Source of the DNA: Lotus japonicus
Lineage: Eukaryota; Streptophyta; Magnoliopsida; Fabales; Fabaceae
Length of the DNA: 64,000 nucleotides
Reading direction: 5' to 3'
Assembly: GCF_012489685.1 (NCBI RefSeq)
Contig: NC_080042.1
Location: 11,050,150 to 11,114,149 of the forward strand
Shown: piece by piece, positions 1-9,195 of the stretch
Layout of the letters: each line of letters begins with the position of its first letter
Numbering within the stretch: position 1 is the first letter of the stretch
Translations under genes and position numbers: made by a program
Notes under the pieces: model-generated
Database searches by the model: none
The model's input: the letters and a program-made list of their open reading frames with translations, nothing else
Told to the model about the DNA's origin: nothing

Positions 1-405
1 TTTGCGGAAGTTGTCCAGCCGTTACCATGGTCCCACGAACCATCGGCTCTGATACCACTTGTAGGGGATTCAGATACCTTGATTGCACGGAGTAGTAGAG
101 CGAGAAATCACAGATAAAGCACACAGCATCTTTGGTCACGCAGTTCGGCCAAATTGCCTACCTCTGCGGCTATAGAGTAGCTATAGCTCCTTTGCATTAC
201 TTGTGGCATGAAGCATGTGGTACCAAGTACAACTTTTAGGGTTACATTGTTATCCTATTTATAGTGGATTCTATTGATCTCTGTTTTACAATAAAATCCT
301 AATAAATCCTATAACAATCCCTTAAAACCTTTTACAATCCACATTAAATCAAATCCTAATAAACTAAAGATTTTAGCCCAAAATATAATGAGCCAAATCT
401 CAACA
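1..405 (-). mobile_element. LTR retrotransposon, 5' LTR plus primer-binding site (enters from outside the window)
   Basis: Positions 60-405 form an LTR in minus orientation: read on the minus strand it starts TGTTGAGATTTGG and ends CCCCTACA. Just inside it (about 46-57) is the complement of TGGTATCAGAGC, the usual primer-binding site for initiator tRNA-Met. A TATA-like box (minus strand CTATAAATAGG) lies near 258-268. The rest of the element is left of the window. Immediately right of the LTR is gaaac (406-410), the likely 5-bp target duplication, and then B3-domain coding sequence, so the element sits inside an exon. The superfamily is not decidable; the tRNA-Met site and short LTR would fit copia. 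Confidence 0.8.
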
Positions 406-410
406 GAAAC

Positions 411-725
411 ATTACTCCCTTAATCACGAACACATGGTGTTGTTTGAATACAAGGATACTTCTCATTTTGGGGTACATATATTTGATAAGAGCACCCTTG
501 AAATAAGATATCCTTCACATGAGAATCAAGATGAAGAGCATAACCCTGTTCAGATTGATGATGACTCATTTGAGATATTGGATGAGATACCTCCTTGCAA
601 GAAGACTAAACCGAAATGACCATTGTCGTGTCCTAAACCACCCAAGAAATTGAGAACTAGTACAAGTGAAGATGTTGGAGAAAGCCCTGAAATGCACAAC
701 TTGCCTAAACATGTCAAAATTGAAG
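411..725 (+). pseudogene. B3 gene 1, exon with C-terminal half of first B3 domain and linker
   Basis: Frame 0 from 413 reads YSLNHEHMVLFEY, then HFGVHIFDKSTLEIRYP, the typical end of a REM/VRN1-type B3 domain (the F/Y-E-Y strand, then HIFDxSxxEIxYP). An acidic, then lysine/proline-rich linker follows. TGA at 617-619 interrupts the frame, but the same frame stays open beyond it to a GT donor at 726-727. The exon leaves phase 1 (one base, g), which joins in frame with the next exon at 812. The retrotransposon ending at 405 cut this exon, so the N-terminal half of the domain lies outside the window. Confidence 0.85.
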
Positions 726-811
726 GTTGGATTATTCTTTTCATTTCATAGATCATGTTGAGATTTTGAGGCCATATTTTTGTAAAATAACCATTCTGTT
801 CAACATTTCAG

Positions 812-850
812 ATGATGCCTGTGTTACCACTGAATGCTTTGAAGGGGAGG
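812..850 (+). pseudogene. B3 gene 1, left part of the second visible exon
   Basis: The acceptor AG is at 810-811. The 39 bases read DACVTTECFEGE in the phase left by the previous exon. The exon is cut at ggagg (846-850), the 5-bp target duplication of the chromovirus. The same ggagg recurs at 13367-13371, and the reading frame resumes there as DLTSKITEAL. The two halves therefore form one exon split by the element. Confidence 0.85.
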
Positions 851-1248
851 TGATACAGACCAATTAAGCAGCAAGATAAAAGAGATAAAATAGAAATAAA
901 ATAGAAACAAGTGATTTCAATATGATCTGAAAATGATGAGATTACAGTATGTGAAATACTGCCCAGAGCAGATGCTCCTATAGAGAATTGATATTCTCCA
1001 TTCCTCTAACCATAATATTCCTTTTCATGCCTTTCTCACACTGCCTACTACTACCTATATGGCTCTCACACCCCCCATTCCCGTAACTAACTTGCCACAC
1101 TCCATTTCTCTCACTGCCAGCTCAGCACTACTTGCCAGCTTCCTCTCCTCTAGCTCTCCTAGTGTAAACCCTCCATATTATGGGCCTCTGCATAGTTGAC
1201 ACAATTGGTCCTCCTCTTTGGGCCCATGACTCATTGTGAGTCCTATCA
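851..1248 (-). repeat. Chromovirus 3' LTR (398 bp)
   Basis: It starts TGATACAGACC and ends GTCCTATCA on the + strand, giving terminal TGATA/TATCA. It matches 6820-7124 plus 13281-13366 base for base, apart from about six substitutions and 7 bp (1156-1162) missing from the split copy. The flanking purine-rich tract on the minus strand (about 1249-1262) is the polypurine tract. Confidence 0.9.
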
Positions 1249-2442
1249 TTGCCACCCTCTTGAAAAACAGCCTTGTCCTCAAGGCTGAGGCTTGGAAACT
1301 GACTGCGAAGCGTGAACTCATCCTCCCATGTTGCTTCATCCACTGACTTTCCCTTTCACTGAACCAAGAACTGATGCAATTTTTCTCCATGTTGTGAAAC
1401 TATCCTAGAATCCAAAACCTCCTGAGGATCGACTACCTCAATGGAATCTCCTCCTAGACCCGGAGGCAAATCTTGCTCAACTTGATAGTTTCCCACAGCC
1501 TTCTTCAACAGGGAAACATGAAAACTGGATGGACTCTAGAGCTTTCAGGTAATTGTAACTTGTATGCCACTGCACCTATACATGCCAGCACCTGAAACGA
1601 CCCGTAGAAACGAGCAGAAAGCTTGGGACAGATCCTAATAGCGACCGAATGCTGACGGTGTGGACGCAGCTTCAAGAATACCCACTCCCCAACCTCAAAA
1701 GTCCTATCATGTCTTCTCTTATCAGCCTGACACTTCATTCTCCCTTGAGCCCTGTTAAGGTGAAACTTGAGTTGACGAAGGGCTTCATCACGATCAAATA
1801 ACTCTTGCTGCACTGCTTCAACTTTTGTCTCCCCAATAGTGAAACGGATAAGAGTTGGTGGTTCTCGACCGTAAACAGCTTCAAAAGGGGTCACTCGCGT
1901 CGATTCCTGAAAAGTAGTATTGTACCAATACTCAGCCCAATGCAACCACTAAACCCAGGTCCTTGGTTGGTCAGCGATGAAACATCGCAAATAAGTCTCC
2001 AAACACCTATTAATCACCTCAGTTTGGCCATCGCTTTCCGGGTGGTAGGCGGAACTCATTTTGAGCTGAGTGCCCTATAACTTGAACGATTCCTTCCAAA
2101 AATTTCTCACAAATATGGGATCACGATCACTCAATATGGACTTGGGAACTCCGTGAAAGCGCACCACCTCCTTTGCAAAAATCTCTACTACTGCCCTTGC
2201 TGTATAAGGATGCTTAATTGGAATAAAGTGGGCATACTTAGATAGACGATCGACCACCACAAAAATAGAATCCACACCCTTAACCTTGGCCAATCTCGTG
2301 ATAAAATCCATGGACAATTCCTCCCATATTTGCTCAGGAATCTGTAAAGGTTGGAGCAAACCTCCTGGAGTTGTTGCCATGTATTTTTGTCGTTGACATA
2401 CATCACAACCTCAAACAAAATCTTGGATCACCTTTTTCATCC
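1249..2442 (-). pseudogene. Chromovirus integrase (after the hAT insertion) and chromodomain, decayed
   Basis: Read on the minus strand from 2442: the zinc-binding end CDVCQ, the catalytic core with SMDFITRL (first Asp), LSDRDPIF (second Asp) and [13 protein letters not shown] (Glu), then the C-terminal GPY-like region and WVFLKLRPHRQ. Stops interrupt it just before CDVCQ, after KESFKL near 2078, and near 1950. A frameshift falls near 1520. The last part (about 1440-1249) reads like a chromodomain end, with ATWED and FPSLSLEDK, and has a stop where a Trp is usual. Chromodomains direct integration toward chromatin marks in this lineage. Confidence 0.8.
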
Positions 2443-2450
2443 CTAACCAA

Positions 2451-3354
2451 TAGGGCTGAGCACGGGTCGGTTTCGGGCGGGCTTGGGTGAAAGATGTCGG
2501 GTTTGGGCGGTTTTGAACCAAGCATATATCAAACCATTTTCGACTGTGGAAGCCTCGGATATTTCGGGTGCGGGTTGAATCGCTAAACGGGTTGCTCGGG
2601 TGGGTTGAAACGATTTTGGAGTAGATTGTGTTTTCTGGTTTTTGTTGAAAATTTCAAACAAAAATGGAGAAAGAGGGGGAAAGAGAGAAAGAAATCAACA
2701 ATCATATGTAAAGGTGGCTTACGGTGCTGGACTAGGGAATGAAAAAGATGGAGTGGTGGAGGGTGAAGTTGGTTTATCCCAGAGTTGGAGAAAACTAAAG
2801 ATGAGTAGTAGAACTTGGAAGACTCTTAGCGTGAAAAGGAAAGCAAAAAATGTGATGGGGCTTGGATTAGAGTTTTGTTGAGATGAATCAGAGAGAAGAG
2901 GAGAAGAAAGTGATGAGCTGATGAGGGCAGTGAGAGAAACGGAGTTGCTTTAACTTTACTCATTGTTGTGTTTAGCATTTTCAAATAAAATATTAAATCT
3001 TTGAAAGACAAGCTTTGGAAGTGATGTGCAAAAGATACATTTATTTATTCATTTCAATGGCAATTATTAGTCCCTCTGCACTATGCAGCTTTGGTGCGCA
3101 GAAGTCAAAAAAGCACATGCTATGATAGTAGATTTCAAGCTAGCTACCAATTTTAATTAGTATTTTATCTACTTTGGGTCGGTTCGGGTTTAGATGGTTT
3201 TTAAAAATTCAACCCGGACACTACCGTATCTACCCATCTGGAACCATGGCAGTTTAACCTGTTCCAATGCATCCGACCCGAACCGCCCGTTAATGCAGTT
3301 TTTGACTCGGTTAATTCGGGTTTGGGTCGGGTCAAATAATCATGCTCAACCCTA
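2451..3354. mobile_element. Non-autonomous hAT-like element in the chromovirus integrase
   Basis: The ends are TAGGGCTGAGCA on the left and TGCTCAACCCTA on the right, which are inverted repeats with one mismatch. The flanking 8-mers are ctaaccaa (2443-2450) and ctatccaa (3355-3362), an 8-bp duplication with one later change. Short ends plus an 8-bp duplication fit the hAT superfamily. Beside the ends are repeated GGGTCGG/CGGGTT motifs on both strands, which look like subterminal repeats. No transposase frame is visible. It splits the integrase frame between AANMYW and the following LGMKK. Confidence 0.8.
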
Positions 3355-4909
3355 CTATCCAATACATGTTGGCTGCCAATCGTCGATACGTGCGATAAAA
3401 ACCTGAATGGCCGCCTTGTGGCGTAGCATGGAACTCTTGCAACAATTTAGGAATCCACTCAGATGTAGCAGAAATAACCAACTTGTCCTCATAATACAGG
3501 ACACCCTCCTTGTCAGTAAAACCAGGTTTAGTTGTTGTGTCAGCTTGCAAAGCTGTAATAACTTTGAGTAATTCTCCATCCTTATGTACCTCTTCCACCA
3601 ACTTCTGACCTTCTACCCAAGTAGGATAGGAAATTATAGAATTTAATTCCCCTTCCTCATACATCCTGGAGAGTGCATCAGCTCCCTTATTTAGTGGTCC
3701 TGGTTTATAAATAATATCAAACTGGTAGCCTAGCAGTTTGGCGGCCCAATTCTGTTGGTCCATGGTGGCAATTCGTTGATGCAGCAATTGGCGTAGGCTC
3801 TTTTGATCACTGTAGATTGTGAAATGTCTTCCCAGCAAGTAAGGGCGCCAATGTTGTACGGCCATAACAATCGCCATTAATTCTTTCTCATAGGCAGATT
3901 TGGACAGATTTTGCTCACTCAAAGCCTTGCTAAAATAAGCAATTGGTCTACCATTCTGCATAAGTATGGCTCTCAAACCGCTGCCTGAAGCATCACTCTC
4001 AATATAGAAAGGTTGAGAAAAATCGGGCAAGGCGAGAACTGGAGCTGTTGTCATGCTTGTCTTCAATGTGTCAAAAGCCATTTGTGTCAGAGAATTCCAT
4101 GTGAAACCATCCTTTTTAGTCAAAGCAGTTAGAGGACGAGCTATTCTCCCATAATCCTTTACAAATTTCCGGTAATATCCCGTGAGTCCCAAAAAACCAC
4201 GTACCCCTTTAACATTCTTGGGTGTTGGCCAATTTGTAACACTTTTTATCTTGGCTGGATCCATGGCTACCCCATTTTGAGATACAACATGTCCCAAATA
4301 CTCCACTGATAATTGAGCAAAAGAGCATTTCATCTTATTAGCTACCAACTGTTGTTCCTGTAAGATATCCAACACCGTAGATAAGTGGTGCAAGTGTGAC
4401 TGCCAATCTGGGCTGTAGACCAATATATCGTCAAAAAACACCAGCACCCACCTCCTTAACATAGGTCTGAAGACTTCATTCATGAGAGATTGAAAGGTAG
4501 AGGGAACATTCATCATCCCAAAAGGCATGACTAAGTATTCGTAATGCCCTTCGTGAGTTCGGAAAGCTGTTTTGTGAACATCTTCACTCCGCATTCGTAC
4601 TTGGTGGTACCCGGATTTGAGATCCAACTTTGAGAAATAGCATGCTCCGTGGAGTTCATCCAGTAGTTCATCTATCACTGGTATCGGAAACTTATCAGGA
4701 ATGGTAACCTTATTTAAGGCTCTATAATCGACACACATACGCCACGTCCCGTCCTTTTTCTTAACCAGGATAACCGGACTAGAAAAGGCACTTTGACTAG
4801 GCCTGATAATTCCTGATTGCAGCATATCCTTCACCTGTTTTTCTATCTCATCTTTATGGAAGTGGGAGTAACGATATGGCCTAACATTTACTGGCCCCTG
4901 TCCTGTCAA
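3355..4909 (-). CDS. Chromovirus reverse transcriptase, RNase H and integrase N-terminus
   Basis: An open stretch of about 518 codons reads from RT palm motifs (WRMCVDYRALNK, FSKLDLKSGYHQ, LVMPFGMMN, FFDDILVY) through the connection domain to RNase H (YIESDASGSGLRA, SKSAYEKELMAIV, YSDQKSL, KGADALSRM). It ends in the integrase zinc region (GGHSGFYRTYRRL), where the hAT-like element cuts it at 3354. The polymerase motif is FFDD; YxDD or FxDD is usual in this family. Upstream the frame is separated from protease by stops, so it is a decayed part of one gag-pol polyprotein. Confidence 0.85.
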
Positions 4910-4975
4910 AAGGTTTATCTGGTGCTCTTTTAGCCGTCGTGGAGGTAGACCTTTGGGTTCAGTGAAGATGGAGGC

Positions 4976-5290
4976 TTACCGGTTTAGTAAAACTTCCAAT
5001 TGATGTGCTTGTGCATCAGTAAGCTTCTCTGTTGTCCCAGCAATTTCCCCTACCTCTTGCATATTTAATTCTGTAGAAAACAACCATTCATTGACCCTCT
5101 GCTTAGGCTTTCCCAATAAGCTCTGTAATGCCAACTGATTCATGTTTCTCTTATTTCTTCCCTGTAGCACCACCCATTCCTTATTGTGTTGGAACTTCAT
5201 AATTTGTTTTCGCCAATCTACTAACATTTCCCCTAGAGATGCCAACCATGAAATGCCTAACACAATATCAATTCCCTTCAAATCAAACAA
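4976..5290 (-). pseudogene. Chromovirus pol, protease to RT linker
   Basis: It reads FDLKGIDIVLGISWL, the conserved end of gypsy aspartic proteases (DxVLGxxWL), then the linker to RT. A stop separates it from the gag-protease frame around 5317, and a TAA near 4976-4978 separates it from RT. Both are in a frame that otherwise continues, so they are nonsense changes within one former polyprotein. Confidence 0.75.
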
Positions 5291-5317
5291 TAGGGTATCT
5301 ACAGATAGTTTGATACC

Positions 5318-6499
5318 TTATATTTCAATTTGCACTTGCTTACATTCTCCCTGCGCTACTGCCTTGTGGCCATCTCCCAGGCGAATTCTCATCTTCCTTG
5401 TTGATTCCACATGCCAACCCATAGCTTCCACTAGCTTTATGGATATGAAATTATGGGTAGCACCACTGTCTACCAAAATCAAGATAGGCACCCCCTGCAC
5501 TGCCCTTTCTAACTTCATTGTTTGTGGCTGGACTTGGTCAACACTAAGGTTCATGATTCTGCACTCACCATCCACTTCTTGTTCTTCATCCTCTTCTGCT
5601 GTGGATTCCATTATATTGGCCTCTCCTTCATCTTCTGATTCCTCCAGCACCATTATTTTCAATTGGCGATCTGGGAATTTGTGGAGGGGATGGAATTTTC
5701 CTCCACATTTGTAACATAACCCCTTTTGCCTTCGTTCCATCAATTCTTGGTAGGGAAGATGTTTGATTCCCCTGTCTTTTGGGGTTGAACGCACTCTTTT
5801 TTGTTCAGTGTATTTACCCCCTTTTTCATCCTTGTTGTGTCGCACCATAACCCAATCTCGACCCTGTTCACGACCCATATTGTTTGGCCCGTTTACCACC
5901 TTCTGGGTATTCCGATTGGATGAACCCGACCCGTAACCGAAACGTGGACCCATTCCCTTCGGCCCGGTCAGGATACGACTTCTCCCCTGCAATTCGCTTT
6001 CGATCGTCTTCGCCAACGTCATAAGGCGTGAACGAGGCAGTGGTCCCATAGCTCGCATGCTCCGTACCCGTCCTCTGATGTCGTCCTTCAAGCCATGAAT
6101 GAAATAGCCAAAATATTGATCATCTGGAAGTTTGGGTATCTGGGCAATTAAACGTTCAAATTCCAGAATGTACTCATCAACGGATCCCCATTGATGGAGT
6201 GACGAAAGTTGTTCAAACACATCCCCTTCACTGGTATTTCCATACCTCTCTAGTAATTCCTGGGTCACTTTCTCCCAGGTTAATTCCGAATCCAGATTCA
6301 ACAGAGAATTGAAAAAGTGAATCGTCGATCCTTCCATACAGAGATGGGCTAAATTTACCCGTACTGCAGGACTGGTCTCCATGACATGGAAGTAGACCAC
6401 TGCTCTAGCAATCCACCCCGCTGGATCCTCGCCTGTAAACATGGGTAATTCCACCTTCTTGAACGATTTTCGGAACTCATCCAAGTGCTCTCCGTTCAA
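5318..6499 (-). pseudogene. Chromovirus gag and protease
   Basis: About 393 codons. The first part is the retrotransposon gag capsid region (LPMFTGEDPAGWIARA near residue 18, then WEKVTQELLERYG). Near residue 250 is a zinc knuckle, CYKCGGKFHPLHKFPD, in which the fourth ligand, normally Cys, is Phe. An acidic stretch and the aspartic protease active site VDSGATHNFI near residue 345 follow. The upstream frame continues without a stop past the first Met to about 6545, where a one-base shift separates it from 6529-6753. The lost zinc ligand would impair RNA packaging. Confidence 0.8.
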
Positions 6500-6528
6500 C
6501 TTCGTCCACCCAGAAGCGGAGGTTGGAT

Positions 6529-6753
6529 CTACCTCTTTCTCCTTCCCCTTTCCTCCTTGATCCTTGTTTCCACTGCTTCCTTCGCCTTCTTTTTCACCCC
6601 AGAACGCTGGGATTGTAAACTCTGTGTCAACATCGCTAACAACTGTTCTTGGTTACTATCAACCTTCATCTGCATTGCAGTGAGCGTGGTTTGTAGACTA
6701 GCGACCTCATTTTCCAGAGCAGCGACTTTGGCCCCCATTTTCTTCGGTGGCAT
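6529..6753 (-). pseudogene. Chromovirus gag N-terminus
   Basis: It starts at an ATG (6753) with MPPKKMGAKVAALENEVASL, a heptad-rich helix typical of the start of chromovirus gag. It ends in a basic stretch (ERGRRKR) at a stop caused by a frameshift near 6545, beyond which the gag frame carries on in 5318-6499. Between the ATG and the 5' LTR (6754-6819) is the short leader. Its LTR-proximal bases should hold the primer-binding site, but I could not assign the tRNA. Confidence 0.75.
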
Positions 6754-6819
6754 TCGTTGTTGTTTCCCTTTTTCCTAGCGCTGGTTACAGTCTCATGTAT
6801 CCGGCAGGTCGGACCAAAT

Positions 6820-7124
6820 TGATACAGACCAATTAAGCAGCAAGATAAAAGAGATAAAATAGAAATGAAATAGAAACAAGTGATTTCAATATGATCTGAA
6901 AATGATGAGATTACAGTATGTGAAATACTGCCCAGAGCAGATGCTCCTATAGAGAATTGATATTCTCCATTCCTCTAACCATAATATTCCTTTTCATGCC
7001 TTTCTCACACTGCCTACTACTACCTATATGGCTCTCACACCCCCGATTCTCGTAACTAACTTCCCACACTCCATTTCTCTCACTGCCAGCTCAGCACTAC
7101 TTGCCAGCTTCCTCTCCTCTAGCT
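6820..7124 (-). repeat. Chromovirus 5' LTR, first 305 bp (split copy)
   Basis: It matches 851-1155 almost perfectly. It is cut at ctctagct by LINE-derived sequence starting with a T run, and it resumes at 13281-13366 (equivalent to 1163-1248). Seven bases (ctcctag in the other LTR) are missing at the junction, so the insertion removed a few bases rather than duplicating its target. Confidence 0.9.
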
Positions 7125-7252
7125 TTTTTTTTGGTCAACGAGTTATATTCAAATAGAAAAGGGCTAAGAAGCCGAGGCCCAAAGGCATTACAAAGATAAA
7201 GGTAAATCTTCTATCCTTAATTTCCAAATCCCGGTTACTGTTCACGGGACAT
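7125..7252 (-). mobile_element. LINE 3' end (poly-A tail as T run)
   Basis: A run of eight T's is followed, on the minus strand, by a typical plant L1-type 3' end reading FIFVMPLGLGFLALFYLN before the poly-A. It is about 130 bp long. It may be the true 3' end of the LINE whose RNase H lies at 12605-13280, with later insertions between them, or a separate truncated copy. I cannot decide which. Confidence 0.55.
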
Positions 7253-9195
7253 TTTTTTTTTGGGTAACTTTCTTTATCTTTCCATAGGTTGGGCTTTTGT
7301 CTCATTATGTTTGTGGCCCATTTTCGCACACAGCATCATTAACAGCATCATCCGTTGTTGTGTTTGCTGTCACCGACTTCACAGGTTAACGTCATCCGCG
7401 GTTGCATTTGCTGTCACCGGCTCTGCTTTTTTCTTCCCCCTCCTACTCTCATAGCTTCGGTCAGGTTCAACTGCAGGCCTAAAGGTTGCGTCAATGGCTT
7501 AATTGTGACGTTTTTTGCTTGGCATCTTCTGTAGGATTCTCGAAGAAAGGGCTCCCTGAAGCCCTTCAAGCTGTAATTTCGTGGGTTGCAACTCTACTCG
7601 GTGGTCGTCATCTCGCCTCACGCTGCCAGGACCAGCTGTTTATTTTGCTTTCCAGATGATTTCCAGCAATTTCTTTTGAAGGCTCCCCTAACATGTAAGC
7701 AACAATTTTCTCCTATAAATTTACTCATCTCCTGAGTATGTTCGTATGTTTGTCGTTGTGCACTAAATTGGGATTTGAGATTTCAGTTTTCAGATGAACT
7801 GAAATTTTCTTTAATAGATTTCAAACCTGTTATCCCAAATTTGAATCAATTAACAGGCTTCTTCTTCTTCTTTCATAGGGTTTCTAATTTTGCTCAAATC
7901 AATCCCCTTCAAAGTTCAACTGCTCCGTTCTCCTGGCCGTCGTTCGTCGCCGCTCCGCTTCCGTCCACCACCACTTCGTTCCTCTTCTCCTTGCAAGGTA
8001 AGCGTAACACTTTCGTCCACCACCACTTTGTTCTTCTTTTTCATTGGGGGTTGTGACTGTAGTTTTCTTAATTTTCTTTTCTATTTTCTGGATATTTATC
8101 TTTGGTGTTCTGTTGTACATTGGATTGGTTTCTTTGCAATATCTGGTGATGTAGATTGTACAATATGGTAAAATGAAAAGAACACATTGATGCTGATTAA
8201 GGTATAGATTGATAAAATGGACAGCTTGGATAGGAAAAATGTGAAATCAAACTCCAAATTCTTCTAGATGTGTTTGACTTTTAGAAATTGTACAAACTTT
8301 ACTCAAGGTGTTTTAGACTTTTAGCATACCTCCGTTTCTCAATTCAATCAATAAATATTGTGTATGATAACTAACACCAGAGGCTAATGGGTAATTCTAA
8401 TGGAAAATCAGAGCATTTCACTGAGCCAATACAAGTTTCTCATTATCAGTTGTACCTTTGTGCAAAAATTTCTACTAATGTGTTTGACATGTAATTTATT
8501 AATATATCTGGTACTAATGTGGAAAAATTGGAGACATTAATAAAGTGTTACTTCTGTTTTCATTAGAGAAAAGGAGGAGATCAGATAATTAAACCTTCAT
8601 CAGTGTTAGTGTGTATTGATTAATTTGTTTTATCCAGTTTTGTCATAGATTCTGCCTCTGATCTTCTTCTTTACACTGTGTGTAATTTTAATTTGACTGA
8701 TATATTTTTTTTTTCAATGATGCAGGGTAAAAAGGTTTCAAAGTAAGGTAACTGCTTGGAGAAAAGAGCTTTGCTGGAAGTGTTAGGCAGGTATGTGCTT
8801 ATAAATTGCCCCTTTCATTGTGTGGTTTCTCATTTCTCCCTAGGTTCTTCATCCAGTTCCCTCTCCCATGTAGGAGGTATCTTTGGAGTTAATATATTGA
8901 TTATCAAGGGAAAGGATGAGCTTAATCCAGTTCCCTCTCCCATGTAGGATTTATTATCTATGGGTTGTGAAAGTCCAAAGCAAGCAGAGACCAGAATGTG
9001 GTAAAATGTGGAAAGGATGAGCTTAATGGATATTGATTAAAGGTGGAGCATTTAACTTAAACGATTCTTTATTTATTTATCAGAGGAGTTTTTTATGAGC
9101 ACTTGTGTAGATTTGCCGTAAACTTGTTCTATGCATCTTATCAACCTGTTGAATTTTTTTATTTAGTAACTAAAGCTAACTAGCAGAGGTTTAAA
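7253..9195. other. Non-coding insert of unknown origin between LINE fragment and Helitron
   Basis: It begins with a second T run (7252-7260). No frame looks like a protein. It contains a pyrimidine-rich, leader-like part (about 7860-8000) ending in a good donor (GCAAG/GTAAGC near 7996), AT-rich sequence, and an acceptor-like polypyrimidine-AG near 8726. It therefore resembles a captured 5' UTR with its intron. Local duplications occur: ccgttgttgtgtttgctg-like repeats at about 7345-7430, and ccagttccctctcccatgtag at about 8852 and 8926. Confidence 0.4.

Noticed and set aside
5142..5714. 190-codon + strand frame
   Set aside because: It is the complement of the chromovirus gag-protease region, which has clear motifs on the minus strand.
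7775..8171. Two overlapping 93-codon + strand frames in the 7.8-8.2 kb segment
   Set aside because: Phe/Ser-rich translations of a pyrimidine-rich leader, with no family resemblance, and a splice donor lies in the middle.
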